Part shown: positions 1-10,205 of the stretch, in pieces
Position numbering within the stretch: the first letter of the stretch is position 1
Layout: every line of letters begins with the position of its first letter
DNA from: Rugalucina vietnamica
Lineage: Eukaryota > Mollusca > Bivalvia > Lucinida > Lucinidae
Assembly (NCBI GenBank): GCA_964017185.1
Contig: OZ024871.1
Span: forward strand, 63,926,866-63,990,865
Reading direction: 5' to 3'
DNA length: 64,000 nucleotides
Translations under genes and position numbers: made by a program
Notes under the pieces: generated by a model
Seen by the model: the letters and a program-made list of their open reading frames with translations, nothing else
The model's database searches: none
What the model was told of the DNA's origin: nothing

Positions 1-219
1 GGAATATAAGATAGAATATAATTATGTCTTTTAATGCAACTTAATCGGGAAAATATTCTAGTAGGTTATATGAAAGACGTTTGCAAAACTATAGCAAACA
101 TGTAAGCCTTTTACTTTTATTTATGGCTTTTGTACGCAGTTTAGCCTGGAATTTAGAAAAAAAACAACAAGTTTTCATTTAGAGATGTGCCACTATCGAC
201 CTATACTGCTTCTAACACT

Positions 220-455
220 TGAGCCGCCTGGTGGGAAAACCAACAATGTGGTTTCCGACCAGGTCCGATACAAACCGACCTGTATAGTTACAGAAAAGAG
301 ATAGAATCTTGAAATTTCGGATTTAAGTGGAAGAGGAACTGTACCATCCGAGTAGCGAAAATAAAGGCGCTGATCAGCTTCGCAGTTACTGCGAAGCTGA
401 TCTGCGCCTTTGTTTTCGCCTAGGCAGATTGGTGGTTTTCCCATGTGGCGGCTCA
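220..455 (+). mobile_element. 236-bp palindromic MITE, copy 1
   Basis: One of three full-length copies (others 29936-30171 and 48255-48490), each exactly 236 bp. It begins TGAGCCGCCTGGTGGGAAAA and ends with the inverse, closing GGCGGCTCA, so the terminal inverted repeats are about 22 bp. The centre (364-410) is a strong palindrome: AAGGCGCTGATCAGCTTCGC pairs with GCGAAGCTGATCTGCGCCTT. The dinucleotide CT lies on both sides (218-219, 456-457), compatible with a 2-bp target duplication. It has no coding capacity; the short frames through it come from the palindrome. Inferred to be a non-autonomous DNA transposon; the mobilising transposase is unknown. Confidence 0.85.
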
Positions 456-694
456 CTAATAAGCGGCGGTACAAAGTTGTCAGGAACTGCTGGTAACAAC
501 CGAAAGTCTCTTATCAGAAGTAAAATATGACAGACCATGATATGCATGTGTATATCATACAAAACGTATTTCTGAGAAATGACAGGACAAAGACCATGAG
601 TACATACCGTTTAATTGGAGAATAAAATGGCTTAATTTCTGGTAGAAATTAAGCTATTGACCCCCGCAGTGACTGCTGCAGCTGTCAAGATACA

Positions 695-870
695 AAAGTA
701 TATTTGGCATTCTCATTGTAGAAGAGCGTATGGGCAAAATAGAATGTAATCATACATTACAGTATATGAGATTTCAAAAACTCCTTGGGCTTCAGCTATG
801 ACAATGTGGCCGCAATATGTAGGAAAATCCGTGTATCATCAATGACAAAGCCTTAAACTTCCTAGGTTTT
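695..870 (-). repeat. Diverged copy of the 34.6/36.8-kb inverted-duplication arm
   Basis: This stretch reads along the right arm at about 36460-36625 (shared strings include TTTGGCATTCTC, AATGTAATCATACAT, GAGATTTCAAA and AATGACAAAGCCTT), with many substitutions. The next part of the same arm reappears at 1325-1378 (CACGTTACATTTCAC, GGTACATCGGT), so about 450 bp of other sequence separates the two pieces. It shows that the arm sequence is itself a dispersed repeat and not unique to the inverted duplication. Confidence 0.65.
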
Positions 871-1427
871 CATTGTATAATTGCTTGGCGCGACAGCGTC
901 AAGCAATTAAAACGGAACGAGGATTTCTCCTAAATCTGTGGGGTTTTTCCTTCAATCTGTGGGGTTTCTCTTTGACATCCAGGGGCCTGGTTCCAGTTTT
1001 ACACTTCTTGTACAATAAAGCAATTGAAGACGGAAACCAGATTTGCTCTCCGCCGTGTTTATTAGGACTTGTGGGAAGAATGACGTGCTTGGATCTTATG
1101 TTAAACATTTAGGGATAATGCTAAAACTCGGAACTTTGCCCTAGGTCCGACCAAGTACGAAAGCTTGAAATATACCGAGGAAGTGTTCATGACCGATGCA
1201 ATCCATCGAGTTACCGAAAAACTCCACAAACCTACGAAAAACCACAACACACGGACAAATAATGGTACTGACTAGCCAAGCGTCCCTTTTAACAAGGAAA
1301 ATTTATTTTGTATTGATATATTTTTAAGAGCATATTAATGCCTTAGCACGTTACATTTCACGTGGTACATCGGTGGTTAAAAGGACATTTGCTTACAATG
1401 ACTCATTCAAGATCATTTCAGTTCATA

Positions 1428-1614
1428 TGAGACGGACCAATCAGTAACCCGGAGAAAATCCACCTGGCACACCCGCAAGCAGAACTTTGCTTGTCTCACT
1501 TTTGTCCCGTGTGGGGTTCGAACCCACACTAGACACAGCGATGAGATGATCGAATGGTTAAGTGCGGTAATGAAATTTCAGATTTCTTAACCATTCGGCC
1601 AGAGGGGCCGCCTT
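1428..1614 (-). mobile_element. tRNA-Ser-derived SINE, copy 1
   Basis: On the minus strand it opens with a tRNA-like head: GGCCGAATGGTTAAG (A-box region), an anticodon-arm-like hairpin with TGA in the loop, and GGGTTCGAACCCCAC (B box). A non-tRNA body follows with GAGACAAGCAAAGTTCTGC. The second copy at 13425-13610 (plus strand) shares both the head and the body. A 12-bp perfect inverted repeat, CGAATGGTTAAG, lies at 1551-1562 and 1586-1597; it duplicates the A-box half in inverse and is unlike a functional tRNA. I therefore call a SINE and not a tRNA gene. Confidence 0.7.
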
Positions 1615-1617
1615 AGA

Positions 1618-1980
1618 ACATTTTGTCATTGGAAATCTGTATATCACATATAGTATGCCCTTTTATATCAATCTGATGTATGGATTAGAATGTTCGAAGC
1701 TTTCCAGAATCAGATTTGTGATACCGAAATGACAAATCGATTTGGAATCCACATTCGTTTTGTAGCATACATAAATTGCCAAAGTCAGTAAGATTTGGCA
1801 TGGATTAAAGATAAGATTCGAGTAAGACACAAAACGTTTGAGTCAGGTCAATGTTATACTTTATCCGGTTATAATGATGCTTGGTGCTTTGAACATCTTT
1901 CCTGTTGTTGCTGTTGTTTGGTTTTTGTCATTGTTTTTGTTTTGTGTGTTGGTGGTGTTGGTAGAGTATGAAACAATGAG
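1618..1980 (+). repeat. Dispersed ~380-bp repeat, copy 1
   Basis: The same sequence occurs inverted at about 32320-32708. Shared landmarks include CCAGAATCAGATTT, GCCAAAGTCAGTAAGAT, TTTGGCATGGATTAAAGAT and TTTGAACATCTTTCCTGTTG. Each copy ends in a triplet-rich tract (GTTGTTGCTGTTG here, CAA repeats in the other). The paired short frames on both strands here do not keep any reading frame between copies, so I regard it as a non-coding element of unknown class. Confidence 0.7.
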
Positions 1981-2040
1981 CGACATAGACAACGGACAGT
2001 CAAAACGCCACTTACTCGGAACAGTCTCATGCCTTCGAAA

Positions 2041-2215
2041 TTGTTTGTTTGTTTGTTTGTTTGTTTGCCTGTTTGCTTGTTTCTTGTTTGTTTGTATTGA
2101 GGTTAAACGTTTATTAAAAAATCCAGTCATGTTGGGACGGAGCGTCCGCTTCCTGTACTCTAGCGAGTTACCGTGACTTAATCAAGGTCACATCTCGATG
2201 CCGCCAAACAATGGT
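2041..2215 (-). mobile_element. Degenerate tRNA-type SINE with (TTTG)n tail
   Basis: The stretch starts with a (GTTT)n tract, the complement of a (CAAA)n tail. It continues TTGAGGTTAAACG, CAGTCATGTTGGGACGGAGC, CTTCCTG and a worn form of the CTTGCTCAAGGACACA core seen in the intact copies at 36157-36385 and 41690-41895. The tRNA-like head is not recognisable. Confidence 0.55.
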
Positions 2216-2645
2216 TAGTAAGCTCTATGAAAGCCTTGCGTGGAAGCAGCAGTATGAGCTTTTTCCCAATCCGGAGCGGACGTATTCAATAAACAATTTA
2301 TGTTTACATAACTATGTTCAACATTCTTGGTATTTCAATTTTTGGATCTCTAAAATTATCAAATAAATTTGCTGTGTAAAAATAAATTGCGCTTTTGTTG
2401 TTGTTGTTTTTAAATAAGACAGAATCATTTTGCCATCAGGTGTAATTAGTCTTCAATTCAAATTTTCTAGTTTTAATTACTTTCTTTGCTTATTTTCGTT
2501 TTTGCTGTTGGAACAGACAATCTGCATTTACCTACCGCAGCTAAAAATTCGTAACATAACGAAAACGTGTCCAATGCATGTAATATACAGATTTTTCTTA
2601 ACTGGTAAAATTAAACATTTTTCATTGGATTTTGTTTTACATCTT
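2216..2645. other. No gene seen
   Basis: AT-rich unique-looking DNA. A 79-codon frame at 2430-2669 is rich in Phe, Leu and Cys, as random T-rich sequence is, and has no recognisable domain. Confidence 0.5.
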
Positions 2646-2890
2646 TTTTATTTTTGTTCAAAAACATAGATTGTGGGTACTCGATAGAACCGCCTCGCTA
2701 TTTTTGCTCAAAAAATAGATTGTGGGTACACGTTAGAACCTCCTCGCCGAGGCGGTTCTAACGAGTACCCACAATGTATGTTTTGGAGCAAAAATAAGAA
2801 AGATATGTATACCCCAGGTTTACTATATAAAAGTGGGGCTGAGAGGGTATTCAATTCACGGACATGTTATCCTGATGAAGTATTGAAGCA
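2646..2890 (+). mobile_element. Hairpin-plus-TATA repeat, copy 1
   Basis: Member of a family with five full copies and one tail-only copy in the window. It consists of a long hairpin (2701-2795), whose arms read TTGTGGGTACACGTTAGAAC and GTTCTAACGAGTACCCACAA around a CCTCGCCGAGG centre, followed by AGCAAAAATAAGAAA, a TATA-like CTATATAAAAGTGGGG and the tail CGGACATGTTATCCTGATG. This copy has an extra left half-hairpin at 2655-2700. There is no ORF. The class is unknown; foldback or MITE-like by structure. Confidence 0.75.
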
Positions 2891-3124
2891 TCGTATTGCG
2901 TCGTAGGTAAATCAGACAGCTAACCATGGGCCGAAGATTCACCGCTAGTCTTTTGATGCCAATAACGTTCCCTCACCCTACACTACAACATGTATATACA
3001 TGTACTCAACACGAGATACCATGGTTATAAGTTTGTTCATCACGATAACTTGCCCATGCAATATACAGAAAATGATTCCAGCAGTAAAAATGAAATTTCC
3101 ATTGGAAAAAAAAAGTGGTAAATT

Positions 3125-3330
3125 TTAATATGTTTGCTCAAAACATTGATTGTGGATACACGTTAGAACCGACTCGCCTCGCCGAAGCGGTTCTAGCGAG
3201 TACTTACAATCTATGTTTTGGAACGGAAATAAGAAAAATAGGTACACCCCTGCAAACCCCAATTTTTTCTATATAAAAGTGGTGTTTAACTGGGTATACA
3301 TTTTACGGGCATGTTTTCCTGATGTTATTC
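3125..3330 (+). mobile_element. Hairpin-plus-TATA repeat, copy 2
   Basis: Same order as copy 1: TTGCTCAAAACATTGATTGT, an imperfect GAACCGACTCG / CGAAGCGGTTC palindrome, AAATAAGAAAAATAGG, CCCCTGCAAACCCC, CTATATAAAAGTGG and CGGGCATGTTTTCCTGATG. It is about 250 bp downstream of copy 1, in direct orientation. Confidence 0.75.
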
Positions 3331-3546
3331 ACAATATATTCTATGAACAGTTTTCGTTTCTATCTTATCATCAATTGTAGCAAAATGTTTACTCGAAGTA
3401 ATCAATCATATTCAACAAGCTGCATATCGCTCTACAAAGAACATCGTCATGATAAAATACCTGTCAGTTTTGTGCTATATGATGAGAGTAATTAAGATGT
3501 ATTTATTTGAGCCTAGAACAAACAGCGGTTAAACGGAAATGTCTAT

Positions 3547-4003
3547 GTTATGCACCAGTCATTTGCAACCCCGGCTCCCCCGGGGACGGGGAATAGCGGG
3601 GCTTTTAGCTTTTCAATTTTTAAAGCCCGGCTAAAAGCCCGGCACTGCCGGGCAAGGGTTTTGGTAAAACCCCTGCTAAAAGCCCCGGCTCCCCAAGGGC
3701 TGACAATAACGTGGAACAACAGCTGGGAGTTGTTCTGATGAAACTGAAACATGGGAGAAGGGCCTCATTTTATGCATGTAAATGTTTAGGTGCATTTGGA
3801 AATTAAATAAGTACCATAAAGATAATTAAATGTTAAAAATGTCATTAAAATCTCATTTGAATTAATGTGACAGTGTATTGGCGGGTAATCATAACCCCGG
3901 CAAATCCCCGGCACTGCCGGGACACATCAGAGGTTAAAGCCAGGCACTTTAGCCCCGCTATGTCCCCGCTATCACCGGCCCCGGGGAAATTTAATCTCAT
4001 TTA
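3547..4003 (+). mobile_element. GC-rich CCCGGCACTGCCGGG element, copy 1
   Basis: It stands out sharply from the AT-rich surroundings. It begins TGCACCAGTCATTTGCAACC and contains two CCCGGCACTGCCGGG palindromes (about 3638 and 3908) among runs such as CCCCGGCTCCCCCGGGG and AGCCCCGCTA. It corresponds to the reverse complement of 54857-55345: the left part here matches the right part there and vice versa. A shorter relative with the same terminus lies at 52340-52665. Non-coding, inferred MITE-like. Confidence 0.7.
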
Positions 4004-4722
4004 AAGTCCAAAACCAAAGGTAGGAAATAACTGACATATTATAATGAACAGGATAAAATCCATCAGATCTGTTTTTAAATCACTTTTTATTCAAAGCCGC
4101 GTTCCTTAAAGCAATGACGTCATGATCCTTTATAGGCTAATCCTATTCCGAAGGTAACCATAGCCCTATTTCAGAGAGATATTGATTCTTACTCTAGCCT
4201 TAACTTTATTATTCGGTACTGTTACTCATAACCTATCCATAGCCTAACTCTACAGGTTCTGCAATAAAAGAGTAACGTTTAATAGTACTTTCTCTTATAT
4301 TTGAACCGACGTTTTTGGCCTCTCTAACGCTTAAAATCGCAATATGATTGTCTTCATATTAATTTGGGGGTCATTTCTGTGACCTCTATATGCAAATTAA
4401 GACAGCAGAAATGCGATAAAAAACATTTTGCAATTTTTGCATACGCAGTCTTATCAATAAAATCGTACATGTACCATTGCTTACGATTTAGTGGGACCGG
4501 CACTTAAATTAAATACTCTATGGTATTCTCGATGCCTTAATAAGATGACAATGCTCTCCAATCTCATGATTATACGCCACGCACATCAATGTTTTATACA
4601 CTTATGACAACATAATCAAAGATGTGTTCACCTTTAGCTCATTGATCAACTTTGATAGTTAATACGTCGGGGCACAAATCACAAGAGCTGTTTGATCATC
4701 ACTAAAAAAAATTAACTATAGA
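4004..4722. other. No gene seen
   Basis: AT-rich sequence without ORFs of interest, splice-linked frames or recognisable repeats. Confidence 0.5.
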
Positions 4723-4839
4723 ATGATATTTTGACGCATACCAAATAAACTTCAAATCCAAAAAAGTGGCTTAGTTTTGGTTTTGTTGGCATTTTTGAGT
4801 ACATTATTCTACCTATGCTCATAATATTTCTTGGCATGT

Positions 4840-5300
4840 GCCCAAACTCGTACGGGTGGATGCCAAGTCTGTAAATGACCCTGGGCCACAGAACAAGGTC
4901 AAAGGTCAAACGAGTGCAAAATAGCAAAAATCTGTAAAAATGAAAATATACATTATTGTTTTGGAAAATAATGGACTGATTATAGGTAACTTGTACTCAT
5001 GTCATTCCTTGACATGTGTCCAAAGACATAGAGGTGGATGCCAAGACTGTAAATGCTCCTGGGTGACAGAATTAGGTCAAACGTCAAATGAGTGCAAAAT
5101 AACAAACACCCGTTACAATTAACAAGTATTTCTTAAATCAAACATGAACTGACTAAAGGCAACATGTGATTATTTTATTCATTGACACGTGTTTTAACTC
5201 ATATTGGTATATTCCAAGTCTGTAACTGCCCATGGGCCACAAAATTAGGTCAAAAGTCATATGAGTGCAAAAATATCAAAACCTGTTATGATAACTAATA
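4840..5300 (+). repeat. Three ~175-bp tandem units at the left end of the composite
   Basis: GGTGGATGCCAAGTCTGTAAATG recurs in worn form with TGCCAAG at 4861 and 5039 and TTCCAAG at 5212 (steps of 178 and 173 bp). Each copy is followed by a GGGCCACA motif, AGGTCAAA and GAGTGCAAAA. One inverted unit lies at 8836-8960. Confidence 0.75.
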
Positions 5301-6040
5301 GTCTTCTAGCTACCCATACCCCCTTCCCCCAGGGGGAATTTTCTACAGTATGATTTTCTAATTTAAGTACATTGAAAAAGCTATCAGATCCTGTTTTCTG
5401 CCAGTGGAAGCGTTTGCATTTTACGCTATGTTCTATTAAAGTACCCTAAATATTCATTTATTTTTGCATTTTTATAATGGGGATACACATAGAAAATTGA
5501 ATATATCTCAATTATTTGTAATCCTAGACCATTGAACTTGGTCTCATATTAAAGCTTAGACATAGCCCTTTCTTCCTATGATATGTAATGGAAAATATCT
5601 AATTTGCATATTCATGAATTTTTATTAAAACTTTTAAATGAATAAAAAGAAACAAACATCAGTTATCCCATAAAAACTAATGTCATGCCTAAACTATCAT
5701 TTTGGCTTATTGTTATTGTACCAATAATACTATTTAACAAATTTGTTGATGACTCATGGGCCTAAATAATAATTATCTCGTTTGCATTTTCATGAATATT
5801 AATGAAAATGATGAAATTAAAGGTATACAAAGGGAAAATCAATTGTAATTTGAAGGGTTTAGGGTGGAATATCTATAGGATGTACCTTGCACCCTTAGAA
5901 CAAATGCCCATGGGTACCGGTTTGGTCAAAGGTTCTCTTTATTGCCGATGTGTGTCACGTAAAATCATAGAGTGTTCATCCCCACCTCTAATAAGCAGAG
6001 GAAGTAGTGTGGTACACCTATATTACCACAAGTTTCTTGG
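5301..6040. other. Unique spacer inside the composite
   Basis: AT-rich, with a C-rich patch (ACCCCCTTCCCCCAGGGGG, about 5320). No gene; the 81-codon frame at 5802-6047 has no recognisable feature. Confidence 0.4.
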
Positions 6041-8580
6041 CTACTGATAGACCTTAAGAGAGCAGAAGTATGTATCAAATGATTGGTTTGACAATGCTTG
6101 ATAACCATGTAATAAGATTTAAATATCTAACTAACTTCCTGGTGTTCAAATATTAATGAGAACTTTATATATCAGAAAAAAAAATCACAGAAAAATGGAG
6201 TTTACCAGCACAACTGCATATATTTCGTCAACCAAAAGCCCTAGAGAGCTTAAATTGGTACGAAATGATTGCTATGACAATGTTCTATAACCTGTAATAA
6301 GATATATAAACAAACTGCCTATCTAAATACTCAATATTAAAGAGAACTTCAGATATTAGAGAAAAATAACAGATAAATGTAGAAGGTCTACCAACTAAAT
6401 TGCTTATATATCAGCAACCAAAAACTCTAGAGAGCTGAAATTTATATCAAATGATTGATATGATAATGGTTTATAATAATCGAATAAGACACAGAAAGAA
6501 TGTGACTTTCTTTGGGTTCAAATCTTGATGAGAACTTTCATTATTAGAGAAAAATCACAGAACAATGGAGAAACGCTTATAGCTTAGCAACCAAAAGCCA
6601 TAGAAAGCAGAAATTGGTATCAAATAATTGCTACTACACCATTCTTAAACCACAAAATAAGATATATAAATAATCAGACTTTGGTTTTGTTCGAATATTG
6701 ATGAAATCTTTATGAATATAATATAAGAGAAAAATCACAGCAAATGGAGGGGTTATACCTACAGAAACGTTTATATCTCTGCAACCAAAAGCCATAGAGA
6801 GCAGAAATTGCTATCAAATGATTACTTGACAATATTCTATATAGCCATGTAATATAGTATATAAACAAACTGACTTCTCTGTTTCTCAATTTTTTAAGAA
6901 AACTTAAGATATAGGAGAAAAATCACTGGCAAACGAAGGTTTTGTATACCAATAAAATTGCTAATATCTCAGTGACCAAAAGCTCTAGAGAACTGAAATA
7001 GGTATCAAATGATTTCTATAATAATGTTCTATAATAGTGTGATAAGACGCATAAATAATCTGACTTTCTTGTTTTTCGAATAGCGATGAGAACTTTAAAT
7101 ATTAGATAATAATCGCAGAAAAATAGAGGGGGTATATCAACGACAACGTATATGTCTCAGCAACCAAATGTCATAGAGAGCTATAATTGGTATCAAAAGG
7201 CCTATTTACATGGTATGCTTAAGCATATGTGCTAAAGCATATATGCTAAAAAAGCACATATGCTTTTCCATTTACACAGTATGCTGAGAGCACATATGTT
7301 CTGATTTTCCCTCCATTTACCTGGACTTATAATTGTCTGTTGCAAGACACAAGAATGGAGACTGAGGACATGTTCATGGTTCCAATTTGCATGTTGTTTA
7401 TTGCACATGCTTATGAGCAGTTGTTGTGTATATTTTTATTTTAAATGTCTGTTCTTCTGTCAGTTTTAATTCTGGTTCATTATTTTTTCTATTAGAACTC
7501 ATTATTGAACAAAGTAAACATACATGCACAAATGTAAAATTCCTCAAAGACAGGTACACTAATTATACCTCTGCGGCATTATTCTTGCTGAGGTTGAAAA
7601 AGCAATTAACCCCATTGAACTCTCTGTTGATTGGCCAAAAGCGTATGCTTTTTAGCATAAGAATAGAGCAAGTTCTATTCCGTATGCTTAGCAGATGTGC
7701 TAAAGCATAGCAGTAAAAATCTCAATTTAGACGGTATGCTTAACACATATGCACAAAAGCATATATGTAAAAGCACACCGTCTAAACTAGGCTTTAGATT
7801 GCTATGACAATATTCTGTAATCATGTGATAAGGTATATAAACAAGCTTACTATCTTGTTTCTAAAATATTTAAGGAAACTTAAGATATAGGAGAAAAATC
7901 CTTGGTAAACGAAGGGGGTATACCAATAAAACTGCTAATATCTCAGTGACCAAAAGCTCTAGAGAACTGAAATTGGTATCAAATGATTGCTAGGAGAATA
8001 TTCTATAACCATGTTGTGAGACACACAAACATTCTGACTTTCTTGTTTTTCGAATATTGATAAAACTTTAGATACTAGTGAAAAACCACAGAAAAGTGGA
8101 TGGGGTATACCAACAAAATGTTTTATAACTTAGCAACCAAAAAATCTAGAGAGGTGAAATTGATATCAAATAATTGCTATGATAATGTTCTATAAACATG
8201 CGATAAGACAAATGAATAGTTCGACTTTCTTGTTGTTTGAATATTGATGAAAACTTAAAATATTTGATAAAAATCACAGAAAATAGAGGGGGTATACCCA
8301 TGGAAACGTTAATATCTCAGCAACCATAAGTTCTATAGATCTGAAATTGGTATCAAATGATTGTTATGACAATAATGTATAAACATGTAATGATATATAC
8401 GACCAAGCTGACTATCCCGTTGCAAAAAATTAAGAAAACTTAAGATATAAGAGAAAAACACAGGCAAATACAGCGGAGTGTATCAATAAAATTGACAATA
8501 TCTCAGCAACCAAAAGCTGCAGATAGCTATAATTGGTATCAAATGATTGCTACGATCATATTCTGTACACAATTGATACA
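6040..8580 (+). repeat. ~187-bp tandem array, 11 units
   Basis: The landmark TATCAAATGATTGCTATGAC, or a worn form, starts at 6073, 6259, 6445, 6618, 6812, 7003, 7191, then 7977, 8164, 8351 and 8537. Steps are 173-194 bp, mostly 186-188. Each unit runs: TCTCAGCAACCAAAAGC, AGAGAGCTGAAATTGG, the landmark, TCTATAACCATG, ATAAGA, TTTCTTGTTTTTCGAATATT, GAGAAAAATCACAGAAAAAT, GAGGGGGTATACC. The 786-bp step between 7191 and 7977 is one unit plus a 599-bp insertion. Units differ by many substitutions, so the array is old. No unit is coding. Confidence 0.9.
7198..7796. mobile_element. 599-bp insertion inside the tandem array
   Basis: The length follows from the array period. Its ends are imperfect inverted repeats (AGGCCTATTTACATGGTATG at the left, the inverse AAGCCTAGTTTAGACGGTGT at the right). 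Both flanks are crowded with short palindromic strings built from AGCATATGTGCT. A 94-codon frame at 7426-7710 in the interior has no recognisable domain. The array resumes at GATTGCTATGAC (7797). A clean target duplication is not visible. Confidence 0.7.
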
Positions 8581-9024
8581 AAAAGTACCTAAAAGAACTT
8601 TATCCCTATCAGAATACCACTGACACTGATGTTTATACAGGCAATTGTAAAAGGGCATAAAAATAAGCATTTTTTTGCACTAAAGTGACCTTTGACCTAA
8701 ATCTGCATTACTTTGTTGTAACAATTGTAACTGATTACACCATACAAATGCATTAGATGTAATTTGGGGTTTTTTTACAAAAAAAAAATGAAAATATTTC
8801 ATAAGATACTTCTATAATGTTGAAATATCTTAATTTTTGCACTCAGTTGACCTTTGGCCTATTTTGGGACTCTGGGGCATTTTCAGACTTGGCATCCACC
8901 CTAGCGTGTATTGTTACACATTAAGGTACACATTAGGCATGGATGCCAAAACGTACTCAAAAATGCCAACAGAAAAATATTTGGGGGGCTTGGGAGGCCA
9001 ACTAATATATTTTGATGCACAAAG

Positions 9025-9240
9025 TATTCTTTCCATCTCACATGCTGTTCTTTGTTTATTAAAAAATAATCAAAAGGGAAAAATGATCATTATTATTGTT
9101 ACCTTTAATATGTAACATCTGCATGCCATCCTATATCAACAAATGTTTCACAGACTATTTCTTATATTATTAGCAATTACTTAAGATAATGACCCGTTTT
9201 AAGGATGAAAAACATGTTTATTAGCATGCATTTAGTAGAG
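9025..9240 (+). repeat. Dispersed ~215-bp repeat flanking the composite
   Basis: Reads as the reverse complement of 29225-29445. Shared strings include TCAAAAGGGAAAA, ATTATTATTGTTAC, ATGTAACATCTGC, GATAATGACCCGTTT and GGATGAA. It abuts the right end of the 4.7-9.0-kb composite and may be its continuation. Confidence 0.65.
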
Positions 9241-9850
9241 TCGTGAATCTAGGTCTAATATACTTCATACACTGACGGTAATATTCGACATTTCTTTTTA
9301 AGGCTTGCAGAAATAGTGTTGCAACGCTATACTATACAATGCATACATATAAATCTTTTATTGCTAAGACACATGACGTTATCACAATTTTATCATAGTT
9401 ATGAACCTATCAAACTTCAAACTGTCAGTTAGTTTTATCTTGTCTGCGATAAGTTGTGGTTTTCCCAAAATATTACATAATGGTTGGTCTTGTATTATGA
9501 GATAAGTTGTGTTTATCCAAAATATTGCATAAAGTTTGATCTTATATCATTATTTATGTCCTCAACTTTGTTCCGATGTGTCTGCAACGGCGTAGCAGAT
9601 AAAGATAAGTCTGAACAAAGTAGGGCATCCACTTTCTTCGACAAGTGTTTGTAGAACTTTAGAGAGGCACATAAACATCACAAATTGATGCAAACAATCA
9701 TTTATGCCCTCTGCCTCTAGTGATGGTAGTATTTTCGTTCCCGAGCTTTAATAAGATTATGTTTGTCAATGTTCAAAGTACCAGCAATGTAACTTGATGT
9801 CGAGATGAAAGTCCACCCATTGCGTTTTTGTAGTGTATTTAAAGGCTTAC
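9241..9850. other. No gene seen
   Basis: Unique-looking AT-rich DNA. A locally duplicated phrase, GATAAGTTGTGTTT near 9450 and 9513, is the only internal repetition noticed. Confidence 0.45.
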
Positions 9851-10205
9851 AACTGAAGGAGCTAAAGTTGGGACCACTGTTTATTCGGTTAATAACCCCT
9901 AATGGTGCAATATGGTCCTTAGATCAGAGGACCGTCATAATGAGCTGATTATCATATCTCTGCAGGGGGGCATAAAGAGGCCCCTAAAGGATAATAGGGA
10001 TGTAAAGGATGTAGTTCCACTGTTTATTGATTTTATGGTCTCTGATAACCTGTGCAATAAAAAACTGCCTCCCTCTGCAATCAATATTGAAAAATCCTGT
10101 TTTGGCATATAGCTGTATTCTGAGTCATTGTCAGGACGTTGGGCTTTCTAATGCCCTGTCGCTTATCTACTGACCCTCAATAGACATGGAGATAGGTCTT
10201 TAAAC
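9851..10205 (+). repeat. ~355-bp element, long form
   Basis: Shares both ends and much of the middle with 17160-17388 (CACTGTTTATTCG, CCCCTAATGGTGCAATA, AGAGGCCCCTAA, TGACCCTCAATAGACA, GTCTTTAA). The second copy is about 130 bp shorter through internal loss and sits inside a satellite unit, so the sequence behaves as a mobile unit. The 66-codon frame here is broken in the other copy. Confidence 0.65.

Larger units (their letters stand above)
4723..9020. mobile_element. ~4.3-kb composite element with inverted ends and tandem-array core
   Basis: The left end (4723-4960) and right end (8836-9020) are inverted copies. Both carry TGTTGGCATTTTTGAGTAC and GGGTGGATGCCAAGTCTG, followed by a GGTCAAAGGTCAA / GAGTGCAAAA segment. 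Between them lie about three direct ~175-bp units, a unique stretch (5300-6040), an ~187-bp tandem array and a 599-bp insertion. This resembles a foldback-type transposon with repetitive interior, or two inverted copies of a satellite-linked element. No transposase frame is visible. Confidence 0.6.

Noticed and set aside
2430-2669. 79-codon plus-strand frame rich in Phe, Leu and Cys
   Set aside because: Composition of T-rich non-coding DNA; it overlaps the start of a hairpin element.
3733-3755. Hammerhead ribozyme core (CTGATGA followed by GAAAC); other CTGATGA strings at 2872, 16668, 18479, 41017 and 44997
   Set aside because: At 3733 there is no room for stem II. The others lack the GAAA element at the right distance. 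Looked for because Penelope-like elements can carry hammerheads.
6040-8580. Regularly spaced repeats that might suggest a CRISPR-like array
   Set aside because: The whole ~187-bp unit is repeated, not a short repeat with unique spacers, and the context is eukaryotic.
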